A stretch of DNA of 64,000 nucleotides from Coriaria nepalensis (GCA_027186245.1 CP114486.1:9872501-9936500); one strand, 5' to 3'; positions 24,331 through 37,204 are shown, counted from the first letter of the stretch. Notes: a model not told the origin generated them from the letters alone. Made by a program: numbers and translations.

Positions 24331-25080
24331 ACCGTTGACATAGATTTTTGTTAGTTATGAAAGGCTCTACAATCCATAGTATATCCCAAGATCGGCTCCT
24401 GCACTCACCAACAAGCTTCGGCCAAGGTGGTGGTCAGCCAACCCCCCTTTGATGCTCTAGTTAGTTTTTTTAGAGGGAAAATAGAGAGTATTAAAGAAAC
24501 TTGTTCTTTTCTTATTTAATTTCGCATTACCTCTTATTATCAAGATATTTGGTTTTTATACCTGATTTAAGTTGGGAGGCTCCCAACAGCTTTACACATG
24601 TCACTCCCTCACTACTCTATTCTCCACTTTATGATAGGTGTCAGTGCCATGTAGTCTGACATAGCAGGGATTTGCTCACCACTCACTTGTCCTTTTAGGT
24701 AGTAAGGCGCCGCCCTAGTCTGACATCTTCTAGGGCACCTCAACGTGCAGCAGCGCTACTCTTGTCTAACATACCAAAGACAAGGTCTCCACTCGAGTGT
24801 TAGTTGCTTTCCACTTGTCCACTTGTTCAGTCATATTGCCAATATCTGAGTCGAGCGAAGAAATACCTAGCTCAGTCTCAACATCTTCTTGAGACTTTTC
24901 ACCTCATCCAAATATGGATAACCGAACTAATGTCAACTTAGACTTTATGTACCTTTGCCTCAGATATTATCTACCCTCAGCATTCTATTTCTATAATCTT
25001 AAGCTGACGACGCCCAGTCTCAGCTGGGTCTTAGTCTCTAAGGTTGCCCAGCTGAGGCTCTCCCGGAATTGGGTATAACA
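24331..25080 (-). mobile_element. Tat-like gypsy LTR and leader, minus strand
   Basis: On the minus strand the LTR starts TGTTATACCCAATTC at 25080. It runs through sequence homologous to 18573-19020 on the plus strand and passes into the shared leader (about 24440-24331). It is the inverted partner of the 18570-19135 copy, with the two facing each other about 5.2 kb apart. Its position upstream of the integrase remnant makes it a 5' LTR. Confidence 0.75.
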
Positions 25081-26970
25081 AATACCAATTTTAATCATAT
25101 CTCATGAAGCTATTATAATTTTATCACTATTTCACCAGACAGTACTCTGATCAAGATCAGATCTAAAACATTATCATTGCTAACCAAGCAAATCATCCCT
25201 CATTTAGCTCTCATCACTCCACTACCATGCAGGTAGGAGAGTCGAAATCATACCTTCAAACAATCTTGATGCTTCTTCTGATCCTTCAAGATACCCTATC
25301 CCGATTGAGATCCTTGGACTAGAGACGTAAAGATCAAATCGCCTTTTCTGCTCCACTCTAGCTGATGTAGAGAAAGATCTGAGCTCACTAAGAAGAAAAA
25401 CCCTAATTCATAAGGGGATGCGCTCTTATGCCCGAGAGAACTAGATGCGACTTTCTGGCTCTGGATTGGGTGGGGGGCCATTGCTACTTTTTGGCATTTC
25501 GATTAAATAACAAACCACTAGAAACATGTCCATTATAATATACAAAAATTGATTTATATCACCTAATTCGAAACCTCGGGACTTCCGAAAAAATGAAATG
25601 TAACAGAGGCATCACCATATTCATCACTATAACACAAACCAACATTATGAAAAAATTAATGCAACAAGCATCATTATAGGTCATTACATAGGCAACTCGT
25701 GTTTATTTGGAGTTCTAAGCAAAATTAAAATTTGTGGTTCATTATGATTAATAAATAGTGAATTAAAAAAACTATTATTATTTATATATAAAAAAATTTT
25801 AACATTAATTTTTTATTATTGAGAAATATGAATAGTTATTAAATATTAAGAATAAATTAAGAAACTTGGTAATAAATGTAAGTGTGAAAGCTAATTGCAC
25901 ATTTATACATTTTCATATTTTTAATATTAAATTATAAATGTGAAAGTTAACTACTATGCATACATTATTTTAGATTTTTCTTAAAAAAATTATTTAATTT
26001 TTTGTGAAAAATATATATAGTAATAATATGAGGCCATTTTAATTTTTTTTACATAAATCTACATATATTTTATTAATTTAAGAATTTTTTTATAAGATAA
26101 GTTCTAAACAATTACCTCACTTATTTAAAGAAAGACCCGGCCTGGCCGGGTCATCAAGTAAACCTTACTATACAAATCATTTACAAATCTAAATAAAATA
26201 TACCAAATTAAAAAAATAAGTGGAGATCATTTTACTAAATTTAAACTAATCACAGTCTTGGTTTAAAATATCACCATAAGACAGTCTAAGAACTCATCAG
26301 ATATAGCAGAAATTCGTTAACAAGGTGTGTGTTGGTTTTGTTATAACACGTCCAGATAAACTATGTCATTACCCATTTCAACCAAAAAAAAAAAAAAATC
26401 ATCACATATCTAAAAAAATAGGTTTTTTGATGCATCATATATCTAACAAGTGTTTTTGCTGAAATATGAAAATGTAGTAAGTTTTGTCCACGATCAAAAT
26501 GCGGGTGGGTCTTTTTTTTTTTTTAACCTTATAACCCTTTAAATCTCTCATAATAATTTCCTTACATGAGATACAAATTACCATGTTACACATAATTCTA
26601 AATTTTATTATATAGAGAGAGAGAGAGAAAGATGCATATATATGTATATGAGTGTGTGATCGAGCTCATAAGTTTATCTGAACATTTTTTACAAAAATAA
26701 AGTGTAAGAAATAAAGTTTTGGCCAAAAAAAAAAAAAAAGCGCCTAAAGACGTGAGAGTCGCAACCGTCAAGAAGGGTCAACGCCAGAAAAAGTAGCGGC
26801 CAAAACATAATACGAACAAAAATGACCATACCAGAAGAACTACTTCCCAGAAAGGAGGAAGTTAGGAACTTCCCCCTCGTCATGATTCCTCTCCTTCTCT
26901 TTTCCACAAAACACAAAAACTATCTTCATTGCCTAAAACGCATCGATTCTTTTGAATCATCTAAGATTTC
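25081..26970. other. Non-genic stretch and EXO70 upstream region
   Basis: I recognise no element here. From about 25780 to 26120 it is extremely AT-rich. A GA microsatellite lies near 26615-26629. The last few hundred bases should contain the promoter and 5' UTR of the EXO70 gene, but I cannot pick a convincing TATA box. Confidence 0.5.
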
Positions 26971-28998
26971 ATGGAGAAAACCTCGCCCTTGAAATCTATT
27001 ATTTTCCAAAAGAATTTCCGGATAAAATGTGAAAAGTTTGTAGGCTCGCCTCGAACCCATCTAAACACCATTCACGAGAAACAAAGCGGTCTACAACAAC
27101 AAGAAGCAAAAAATCCTGCGGTCAAAGATCAATTGGGTCCCACCAGTCCCAGTTTGCCCCTCGATCTTATTTTAAAAGAGGTCGATCAATTCCTCGAAAC
27201 CATATCGAATTTCCAAGAGGAGGGCAAGATTCCAAATTGCGTTGAATCGCTGTCCAAATGGGTTGATTCCGTGTTAGACAAGTACCATGCAATGTATCAT
27301 CACCACCACCACGATCTACATGATTTCATCGAAGCAGTTAATCGAATCTCCTTGTTGTCAAACAAGCTTGGGACCGGACCAAATCTTAACCGAACAAGCT
27401 CCGTCCTTCAACGAGCCATGTCATTTCTAGACAAAGAGCTTCAAGCCGTTCTTTCTGAACCATCTGAGAATGAGTCATATGAGAAATCAACAAAGAACAT
27501 GAAAGAAAACTCCTCATTCGAAAGCATTAATAGCATAATCGATCAACAGCCAATCGACGAACACAATGAAGTATCAGAAAAAGATAACTCCGAATCTTCA
27601 AGAGAGGAAAAAGAAGAAGACGACGTAAAATTCCCGTCATTCTCTCCCGAAGCAGTGTTTAACATGAAAAAAATCACCAGAACAATGATATCCGCTTCAT
27701 ACGAGCAAGAATGTTGTATGATTTACAATAGACAAAGGCGACTTTCTTTTCAAACCGAGCTAAATAAACTAGGGTACGTTATCATTGGTATAGATGACGT
27801 TCTTAGAATGCCTTGGGAATTGCTCGAAGAAGAAATCACGACATGGATAAACATCGTCAATCAATGCTCTAATGTTCTCTTTCCAAGGGAAAGGAAGTTA
27901 TGCGATTCCGTCTTTTCTGACTTCTCATCTATTTCTCAAATCATGTATAGCAATATTGCTCGAACAATCGTGACTCAGCTTCTCAATTTTCAGGACGCAG
28001 TTGTTTTAACAAAGCGATCAACGGAGAGGCTGTTCAAGTTCTTGGACATGTATGAGACACTACAAGAATTAATGCTGGTGGTTAAAGATCTTCCGGATGA
28101 TTGCATGAAGGACTTGAAATTGGAAATTGAAGGAGGGAGGAATCGGATAGGAGAAGCGGCGGTGGGTATTTTTTGTGACCTCAAGACGTCGATTAAGAGC
28201 GATAATGGGCGGACACCAGTTCCTAGTGGCGCCGTTCATCCTTTAACGCGGTATATCATGAATTATCTTAAATATGTATGTGAGTATAAGGATACTCTAG
28301 AACAGGTATTCAGTCAGCACGAAAAAGAAAAACTGATCAATAATATTGATTCCGAGCCCATACAAGAGAAGTTAGCAAACAAAAAGGAATCACATAATAT
28401 TATCGCAAAGTCGCCGTTAGTGAGACCTGTGATGACGATAATGGATTTGTTGGACGCGAATCTTGATATGAAATCGAAGCTTTACCGAGACCCAGCTTTG
28501 CGCTACATCTTCCTGATGAACAATGGGAGATACATTGACCAAAAGCTAAAGGGATCTAACGTGATTCATGAATTGATGGGCGACACGTGGTGTAGAAAAA
28601 GATCGTTCATTTTGATGCAATACCATAAGAATTATCAACGGGAAACTTGGGGTGAGGTATTACAATGTCTTAGGCATGAGGGTTTACAAGTGAAAGGAAA
28701 TGTTTCTAAGATTATATTGAAGGATAGGTTTAAGGCTTTTAACTTGATGGTCGATGAAATACACAAGAAACAAGGCACGTGGGTTGTGAGCGATGAGCAG
28801 CTTAAATCGGAGCTTAGGATTTCTATTTCTGCTGTTGTCATTCCGGCTTACCGGTCGTTTTATGGTCGGTTCAAGCAGTATTTGAACCCAGGGAGAGAGA
28901 CCGAGAGGTGTATAAAGTATCAACCGGAAGATATTGAAGGGTTGATTGAAGAGTTGTTTAGTGGGAATCCAATGTCGATGGGAAGGAAGAAAACATAG
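26971..28998 (+). CDS. EXO70 exocyst subunit (intron-less)
   Basis: A single 675-residue open frame encodes an EXO70 protein, the subunit that helps tether secretory vesicles to the plasma membrane through PI(4,5)P2 binding. The N-terminal half has 'SLPLDLILKEVDQFLETIS' and 'ESLSKWVDSVLDKY', typical of the plant EXO70 N-terminus. A Ser/Glu-rich acidic linker spans about residues 165-220. The conserved EXO70 domain follows to the C-terminus, with 'MPWELLEEEITTWI', 'VLFPRERKLCDSVF', 'TKRSTERLFKFLDMYETLQE', 'HPLTRYIMNYLKYVCEY', 'YIFLMNNGRYI' and 'YRSFYGRFKQYLNPGRETE'. The length fits the family. Plant genomes carry many EXO70 paralogues; an intron-less structure is common in several clades (C, E, H and others), so I leave the clade open. 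The basic C-terminal end, which helps membrane binding in the family, is present. A run of five His lies at about residue 110. The first ATG opens the frame and is taken as the start. Confidence 0.95.
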   Translation: MEKTSPLKSIIFQKNFRIKCEKFVGSPRTHLNTIHEKQSGLQQQEAKNPAVKDQLGPTSPSLPLDLILKEVDQFLETISNFQEEGKIPNCVESLSKWVDSVLDKYHAMYHHHHHDLHDFIEAVNRISLLSNKLGTGPNLNRTSSVLQRAMSFLDKELQAVLSEPSENESYEKSTKNMKENSSFESINSIIDQQPIDEHNEVSEKDNSESSREEKEEDDVKFPSFSPEAVFNMKKITRTMISASYEQECCMIYNRQRRLSFQTELNKLGYVIIGIDDVLRMPWELLEEEITTWINIVNQCSNVLFPRERKLCDSVFSDFSSISQIMYSNIARTIVTQLLNFQDAVVLTKRSTERLFKFLDMYETLQELMLVVKDLPDDCMKDLKLEIEGGRNRIGEAAVGIFCDLKTSIKSDNGRTPVPSGAVHPLTRYIMNYLKYVCEYKDTLEQVFSQHEKEKLINNIDSEPIQEKLANKKESHNIIAKSPLVRPVMTIMDLLDANLDMKSKLYRDPALRYIFLMNNGRYIDQKLKGSNVIHELMGDTWCRKRSFILMQYHKNYQRETWGEVLQCLRHEGLQVKGNVSKIILKDRFKAFNLMVDEIHKKQGTWVVSDEQLKSELRISISAVVIPAYRSFYGRFKQYLNPGRETERCIKYQPEDIEGLIEELFSGNPMSMGRKKT

Positions 28999-29869
28999 AA
29001 TTGTGAAGATTAACGAACTTGATTAAGCTAGTTTGATTTGTATTTCTTTTTTCGTTAACGAATTGTAGTCTTGTAAGTGTTTTAGTTTGGGATGGGGGTT
29101 CTATATTGTCTCAAGTCTATTAACTCAAGCATATATGAAAGTTCGACTTATTTGTCAAAGTAGTAAGATTTATAAATTGGAATTAGTTCATGCAGAATGC
29201 AAGTGAAAATACCAATCTTATGCCTTGTGCACTGTTGTATAATGTCACGACTCATCGTGCAATGCAGAGCCTGCGCACAAATAAATAAACCTACTATCTA
29301 ATATCTATTGCAATTAAAAAAAATAGTATTCATTAAATGTCTGGTTTTCAACATTCATGCGCCAAAGAAATGAAACCTAAGAGAGTGATTGAAAACTAAC
29401 CCCATGTATCCATTGAAATATAAAGAGAGAACAATATAGCATAAAAGGAGGAACTTTTTGGAGAAATAGGGATGGCAAGAAGAACACGTACGTGCGGTGT
29501 AAAGAGTAACAAAGTAAAAGAAGGGTATAGCAAACCCTAGTTACTGCCTATATATATGCAGTCTACCTTGTACTTTATCAAAACGTGAATATACAATACA
29601 CAGTTTATTCTCTGTTATTCTTCCACTGTTTCACACAATGATGAGAAAAAGGAATAGTGACTTATGGATTAAAGACCCATTACACCTATTACATTCAATT
29701 AGAGAGAACACGAGCATTGGTTAGCTTTTCTTTTAGTTTCTGAAAGTTTTTCTTGCCAGCTTCACTCTACTCAAATTTTGAACTTTTACAAGTAAGTTTG
29801 GTGAGTAGTATGACAATCTTAAAAAATTCTTACACGAATCGTTTGGAATAATCAGTTAGCCTTAATAAA
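28999..29869. other. EXO70 3' region and intergenic DNA
   Basis: The 3' UTR of the EXO70 gene should lie in the first few hundred bases. Nothing else is recognised. Confidence 0.5.
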
Positions 29870-30930
29870 CTTTGTACCTTCAAGACGTACTTTAGTTTAG
29901 GCCAATTGCTCACTACTTCCATTTTCGATGGATTCACATAAATTTTATTTTTAGGAACCATATATCTTAGGAAAGCGACTTGATTCTTAGTGTTTGCAAC
30001 ACTATTGAGTAGTGTCCTGCATGATCCTATTTAGACTTTAAATAGACAAGAATATCATCAATGTAGATAATAATAAACTTTTCTAGGTACTCCTTAAACA
30101 TCGGTTCCATTAAATCTATAAAGGTGGTTGAGGCATTAGTAAGTTCAAATGACATCACCAGAAATTCGTAATGTTCACAGCACATTTGGAAAGCTATGTT
30201 TGAGATGTCAGTTTCTCAGATCTTCAATTGGTGTTATCCATATCTCAAGTCAAACTTGGAAAATATGGATGCTCATCATAATTAATCCAACAAATCATCT
30301 ATTCATGGAAAAGGATATTTGTTCTTTTTAGTACTTTGTTAAGCTCTCGATAGTTGATGCACATCCTCATAAATTCATCTATCTTCTTCACAAAAAATAT
30401 TGGTGCTCCCCAAAATGAGAAACTATGGCAAATATGTCCCTTGTCTAGTAATTTATATAGTTGTACTTTAAGTTCCTTTAACTCTGTTGGGGCTATATGA
30501 TATGGAATTTTTTAAATTGGCACAGTCCCTAGTATGAATTCTATTTCAAATTCAATTTCAGGATAAAGAGGAAGTCCTGGTAATTCCTAAGGAAAAACTT
30601 CAAGAAACTTAAAAACTACAAGGACCTCTTTAGACTTTAGTTGTTCTTCATTGGTAGCATTTAGTATACTAGCAAGGTACCCGATACAACCATCTTCAAT
30701 AACATCATTGCTTTAACAGTAGACAACATTAGAATTTGCCTCCTCCTCAAATCACCATTGATTTCAAAATTTTCTTTTACCAATAAGTTGAATACTACTT
30801 TTTTTTCGACAATCTATTATGGTTTTATATTTTGAGAGCTATTATATCCCTAATATAACATCAAAATCTTGCACGTCTACTACCATAAGATTCATGGCTA
30901 AATCCCTATCACCAAATTCCATGGGTACAT
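29870..30930 (-). mobile_element. Ty3-gypsy protease/RT remnant
   Basis: The minus strand encodes, in order, the protease end ('DVQDFDVILG', about 30870-30840), then reverse transcriptase blocks '[20 protein letters not shown]' and 'INYRELNKV' (about 30420-30340). The catalytic segment 'FIIIYIDDILVYLK' (about 30080-30030) keeps the YIDD motif. Many stops and frame changes lie between these blocks. The 'CIDYRELN' motif has become 'CINYRELN'. It is a decayed, non-functional element, and no LTRs were found for it. Confidence 0.85.
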
Positions 30931-33900
30931 TTCACAACCACTGAGTATAAATTTAGTCGAAATACTCAATAAAACTCAAAGTACTAAATTAGTCTAACTA
31001 AATAGTACAGTTAAAATGGATATTACGAAAGGGTTAATAGGTCGAACTGTTAATTAGATTTTTATAAGCTAAATTAATAAAAGAGTAGATTAAAACATAT
31101 GAACCATAAACCCATGATGTTGTCGGCTATATGATGGGTTTTAACCTATTGTTCATTTAATGAAATTAAGTGAATCTTTGAACTAGTTAATAGGTAATCG
31201 GGTCCAAGTAGTAGGTTAACTATCAACTAACTTAAGACATAACGGAGCATTTATATACTTCATTAGGACCAGCCAAAATAATGATGCATTCTTCTCTCCT
31301 CTTGTCTGAAACTATAGTGAAAGTTACATTAGATTTTTCGTCATTTTCCTTAAGTCTTTTGATTTATATGTTGAATCATAAGGCATAAAATAAAATGAAT
31401 GAAATAAATCGTGTGGATAATGATTAGAATATAAACACATGGGCATCTATTCTTCTAACAATTTTGATTTGCAAGGGAGGTACAAAGTTATTTATTCATC
31501 TCATTTCGCTCGTCAAGATTGGTAATTGTTTCTAATTTTGAACTTTTATTTTGAAAGGAGTTTACTACGCAATCTGTAAAATTAATGTATATGAGAAATA
31601 TGTTTGTTGTATGATCGTTCTTGACTTAGATTTATTCTTTAATCGGATTCGATCCGAAATTTTTAAAATTACCAAATATGTTGCTCGTACGCATAGATCC
31701 TTACAGTATGTTGAAATGCCAACACTCACATTCTACATCAGCCCACATTTCAACTACAAAGGGGCATTATGAGGTGAGCTTCATCTCTCTATCTTTCTTT
31801 TTCATTTTGATTCTTTCTCCAATCAGAAATTTTTGTTTAATAGATTGAAGGTTCTTGTGACTTGTTCTTTTTTTTTTTCTTTTCTTTTCTTAAAAGAGAA
31901 AAGGCTCGATAATATCATCATCATCATCTACGGCTTCTCCTTCTTTATCAATCATCCAACCATTCTTTTTCTTTCTCTTCTTCTTCCAGTTGTTCTTCCT
32001 CACGGTTTTCGAAATTCAGGAAATATTATTCATTTTCTTCTACACGGATTATAGTGACATTCCGTAGAAAACTCCATTCCTGTTATCTGTCATAGATTCG
32101 AAGGATCTTCTCTGAATCTATATTCCACATTTCATATTTTTCCCCCTTTCTATTTCTTGACTATAGAAAGTATTAGATTCTTTTTGCCAACAAAAATACA
32201 TCATGTTCCTATTCATTTCTAGGGGTGTATATTAGCCAAGTGGTATAGGTTTAGGCGATTTTCTTAGTATCCAAATATAACTGACTTTGAGATTTTCACC
32301 GTGGTCAATCCAAATGACATAGAAATCTGACCAAAACTTCAGGTTTGATTGGGGGCATAATATCCACGGGTGATTCGTTTAAAAAAAAAAAAAAAAAAAA
32401 ACTCAATAATCAAGAATATTGTTAGCATCAATAAGATAAAGGTAATAATTAGTATTAAATTCATAATTTTAAAATTCAAATTATCTTGAACTAAAATAAA
32501 AAATAAAATTAAACTCAATTTATTAAACTGATAATTAATAAAATAAGATACGGTAGAACTTAATATTACTTATTCATCTGCTTGCAACTAGTTATATGCA
32601 ACTAGTTCTTAATTCATTTCCTTCTCCTCGGCTTTTAACATCATCATCTCATGAAGTTCTCGTAAACAATACACGGTCGTCTATTCCAACACCGAAGTAG
32701 AACATCATGCACTCTTCGGTTGTGACATGCTTATCCAACTATTAAGCTGTAATTATTTGGTTAAAACATCTCTTATCCAAACTCGGCATTCAATCCCTAA
32801 ACCCAAGGACCCATAGGTTGTGACATGCTTCGTTTTTTAATGTTGGATCGGGTTTACTGTAAAATACAACGAAAGAGGGAAAATACCAACCAATTAAGGA
32901 AAAGATTACCATCAACTACTAGCAATTTTATTTTCCCCTAATTAAGTCCCTCCCTCAATCAAGTTTATTTCATTCAATACAATTCCACCCGCAACGTTAA
33001 TTCATGTATAAAGTATAAAAAAAAAAAAAAAAAATTAACAAAAACTTACGTAAAATTAAATTTATAAAAATCAAAGTATAAAACAGGAAAAGTGCAGTTA
33101 ATTCAAAAAAAAAAATACTTTACAAGACATTATGCCATAAAGGTTAAAGGACATAAAGAGCATTACAACATCTACACTTGTATACAAAACAGAACGTCAG
33201 GTATGGTAAAAAGCATAAGGGAACGTGGCCACATACTAGTCCATAGTGAAAAGTAATTACAGGTACGGTAAAAAGTTTCCACTTTCTTTGCGTAGTCGAG
33301 AAATATCTTGAAACCCATCTGCTTTGCATTATGTATACGTGCCTTCTGCTTAAGCATTCGGATCCGTATAAACTTCAAATTAAACTTCCGACTGCACGTC
33401 ATTGTAGCTTTTTCAATTACAGGTCAGAGAACCTTCCAAGAAAGTCCACTTTTTCATCTTAATTAGGAATATATGATGACGGCAAAATTATTGCATGCAC
33501 ACCATGATCATCTCTCGCTGTCTCTTGATCCGAAGCTCCATATCTGATCAGGTATGGTCGACCGTTGCTAGGCACCATGCTCCTGCACATGGCCTTTTAC
33601 TAATGGGAGACATATCTCGGTGAGAATTTGGTTGGCAAGTACTTTAATGAACATTCCTTTTAAGTTTTTGTTTTGGGACAAGAGTGATTTACGAGTAGTC
33701 CTCTAATTAACAGTACTGTTTAGTTAGGTAGGTCTTCGTTAGATTTTTGTAAAAACTTCACCTAAAGACTAAACTTTGAAATGTGAAATATCATTATGTT
33801 CGTTCATGTTCTAATTAGATCAACTAAATCTAGTAACTATGATTAAACTGAACGGGCGTGCCAGTATCTTAAAGGTGAATCATAACCTCAATCGTCTCTA

Positions 33901-34578
33901 ACTCTTAACTCCAAGTAATAGAACATTGAATCTAGTCTATGGAAGATCGAACGCTTACACTAAATAGGGGGGAAAAAAAAAGACAAAATATCATTTATTC
34001 CTCTAGATTTCTCCCCTTTTCATACTCTCCCTATAATTTATTTCCCCTAGATCTACTATGTGGGTATGTGTTTTGATATTATTGGTTTAGATGCTACAAG
34101 CAAGGGAGGTTGTGACAGATATTCGGTCTAAATTTAAGGGTATAAAAAATTATTTTTTATATTTATTTATTTTTTATCGTTTTAAAAAAATAAATAAATA
34201 ATAATTATCATATAATTAGAGACTGAAAAAATAAATTTTTATATTTAAAATTTGTTCCGCAGGCCAACTATTTAGTTATAGTGGACGAATCTCATGGATG
34301 CATTATTTCTTGGTACACACCTAACTTTCATGAATATTTATTAATTATTATTGTATTATTATTAATTGAAAAATAAAATAAAAATAAAAAATAAAAAAAC
34401 ACTTGAATAAGACATATCGAACTTGAATTAGATTTTCATTAATGTCTTCGATGAAGATCTTGAAAACTGAAAGGCTGATGTGTAGGTAGAGGCCCTGCCC
34501 TAGTGGACATATAGAAATATAAATTTTATAATTATATTTTATTTATTATTTTTATTTGTTGGGTTATCCGTAAACCAT
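30931..34578. other. Non-genic stretch
   Basis: No gene is recognised in this 3.6 kb. Two overlapping reverse ORFs at 33144-33402 have no family I know and no exon partners. The stretch contains poly-A runs near 32382-32400 and 33018-33034 and ATC repeats near 31915-31930. Confidence 0.45.
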
Positions 34579-34586
34579 TATAAATA
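34579..34586 (+). promoter_or_regulatory. Probable TATA box of the amino acid permease
   Basis: TATAAATA followed by a C/T-rich stretch, about 250 bases upstream of the start codon. The spacing implies a 5' UTR of about 220 bases. Confidence 0.55.
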
Positions 34587-34836
34587 CCCCTCTCCACACC
34601 TCAACTATCCTCCATTCCAACTTGACTCATTTTGCTCTTTCCTTCTTTCCCTTCCCTAAACCTCAACCTCTCTTTCAACTGCTCTTGTGGTTAGGTTTGA
34701 AAGCAAGTGAAACACGCCCATTAAACTTTGTTCACCCATTTTAACATGACAAATTAGTAACCTTATCGTATATATCGATATATATCTTCTTCTTCTTCGT
34801 TCTTAATCCACTCTCTCCCTTGTTTAGCATCGAAAG

Positions 34837-36866
34837 ATGGGTGAGAACGCTGCTGCCAATAACCACCACCACCACCACTACCACAATCACAACCAAGTCT
34901 TTGACGTCTCCATCGACGTGCTACCTCAAAACTCTTCCAAATGCTTCGACGACGATGGCCGTCTGAAACGTACTGGTATAAAAGTTAAGAGTTCATTACT
35001 ATCATGCACACAAATACAAAGTGTCTTTGTTCAAAACATTTTTGATTGAGATATAGATTTGTACTAATGAAGATTTTTATTATATGTTGTGATCATGTTA
35101 AATATAGGCACCTTTTGGACAGCAAGTGCTCATATAATAACAGCAGTGATTGGTTCTGGGGTGCTATCTTTAGCTTGGGCCATAGCTCAGCTGGGTTGGA
35201 TTGCTGGTCCAACAGTTATGTTCCTCTTTTCCTTTGTTAGTTACTACACTTCTTCTCTACTCTCCAACTGCTACCGTTCAGGCGACCCAATCACCGGCAA
35301 GAGAAACTATACCTATATGGATGCAGTTAGATCTTCTCTTGGTATATATTTTCCCTACTTTATTCTTATTATACAAAATGATTTTCTCTCTTAAGTTTGT
35401 ATTTGATAAAATGATTGTTAAGTTAAAAATTTTCAGGGGGAGGTAAAGTCAAGCTCTGCGGACTAATTCAGTATTTGAATCTCTTTGGCATTGCCATTGG
35501 ATACACTATTGCAGCATCTATTAGCATGATGTGAGTTCTTTTTTTAATTAATCTTCTTCACGTTATGTTGATCTTATTCCATACATTATTTATATCTTGA
35601 TTAAAATATCTAATTATAAATTTGGCACATATATAGGGCAATCAAAAGGTCTCATTGCTTCCATGAGAAAGGAGAGGACAACCCTTGTCACTTGTCAAGC
35701 GACCCATATATGATCTTGTTTGGCATCACAGAAATTCTTTTCTCTCAGATCCCAGATTTCGATCAGATATGGTGGCTCTCAATTGTTGCTTCTCTCATGT
35801 CCTTTACCTACTCAGCAATTGGACTTGGTCTTGGAGTTGCCAAAGTGGCAGGTCTATTTGATTTAAAACAACTATACTAATATCACTTGCTAATTAGTAT
35901 GATTATAAAATTAATTGGGAAAAAAACCTCACTCACTCATTAACTTCTACTTCCATTTATCCATGGAAGCAGAAACTGGAACCTTTAGAGGCAGCCTTAC
36001 TGGTATAAGCATAGGAACTGTAACTCAAACTCAGAAGATATGGAGAAGTTTTCAAGCACTTGGCAACATGGCCTTTGCCTACTCATTTTCTGTCATCCTT
36101 ATTGAGATTCAGGTAATATGCAAACCAGTAGTCTTAACACTCATTCTGTATAATATATATTGTTGGGTTTGTGTAAGTACCATTAGTTTAAGGGGTGTGT
36201 GTTTTCTTGCAGGACACGTTAAAATCCCCACCAACTGAATCGAAAACAATGAAGAAGGCCACCATGTTAAGTATTGTTGTAACCACAACTTTCTACATGC
36301 TATGTGCGTGCATGGGCTATGCAGCTTTTGGAAACCTTGCGCCTGGAAATCTCCTGACCGGTTTCGGTTTCTACAACCCATTTTGGCTTATTGACATTGC
36401 TAATGCAGCCATAGTCATTCACCTAGTAGGAGCATACCAAGTGTACTGCCAGCCCATTTTCTCCTTCATTGAGAAATGGGCAGCCCCAAGATGGCCCGAA
36501 AATGAATTCATCACTAAGGAGTATAGGATCTCTATCCCGGGTTGTTCGAGCATGTATAATTTAAACCTCTTCCGGATGATTTCTAGAACGATTTTTGTAA
36601 GCTTGACAACGATTATATCCATGTTGCTTCCTTTCTTCAATAATGTAGTGGGATTTCTTGGTGCTTTAGGGTTCTGGCCTTTGACTGTTTATTTCCCTGT
36701 GGAGATGTATATTGCACACAAGAAGATACCAAAGTGGAGTACAAGATGGATTTGTCTTCAAATGTTGAGCATTGCTTGTTTGATGATTTCACTTTTTTCG
36801 GCTGCTGGTTCGGTTGCGGGTGTCATTCTTGATCTCAAGGTTTACAGACCATTCAAGAGCACTTAA
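34837..36866 (+). CDS. Amino acid permease (AAP family), six exons
   Basis: This gene encodes a plasma-membrane proton/amino acid symporter of the AAP group within the AAAP family. Exons are 34837-34975, 35108-35341, 35437-35530, 35637-35851, 35973-36112 and 36213-36866. All introns are GT-AG and the phases close, giving 491 residues, the normal AAP length. Family hallmarks are 'GRLKRTGTFWTASAHIITA', 'GSGVLSLAWAIAQLGW', 'GITEILFSQIPDFDQIWWLS', 'SLTGISIGTVT', 'QALGNMAFAYSFSVILIEIQ', 'DTLKSPPTESKTMKKAT', 'ACMGYAAFGNLAPGNLLTGF', 'FWLIDIANAAIVIHLVGAYQ' and the closing 'AAGSVAGVILDLKVYRPF'. About ten to eleven hydrophobic segments are visible. The N-terminal cytosolic tail is unusual in carrying a His/Asn-rich run (residues 8-19). 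It looks closest to the AAP2/3/4/6 group, but this was not tested. The start is the first ATG of the exon and gives the normal N-terminal tail. Confidence 0.95.
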
Positions 36867-37204
36867 CCTCAATTAATTAGTAGGTGGTGTTTGTCCTTTG
36901 AGTGACGTTTAATTAAGTCAAGTGCCATGGGGGTTGAGGTTTAAATTATGAAGTGGGTGGGCCTAATTTGTGGTGTTTTATTGTTGATTGAAGTGTGTTT
37001 GTTTCTAACATTAGTGCGTGGAAGAAGTGATCCTTCCTGTTGTATATTAATTATGTAATCAGTAAAATGAGTCTTTATTTGATATAAACTAGCAATCCAA
37101 TTATCTTTCGATAACACAAATATTATTTATACCAGTATTTATTCCGATTTACAGATTTATCTAATATACACATTCAATATTTAAAATGATTAAACCGCAA
37201 GAAC
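36867..37204. other. Permease 3' region
   Basis: The probable 3' UTR of the permease; 'gtaaaatgagtctttattt' near 37061 is a plausible polyadenylation context. Nothing else is seen. Confidence 0.4.

Noticed and set aside
33144..33402. Two overlapping reverse ORFs with a Lys-rich start ('RMLKQKARIHNAKQMGFK')
   Set aside because: No recognised family, no partner exons with matching phase, and no promoter; kept as non-genic.
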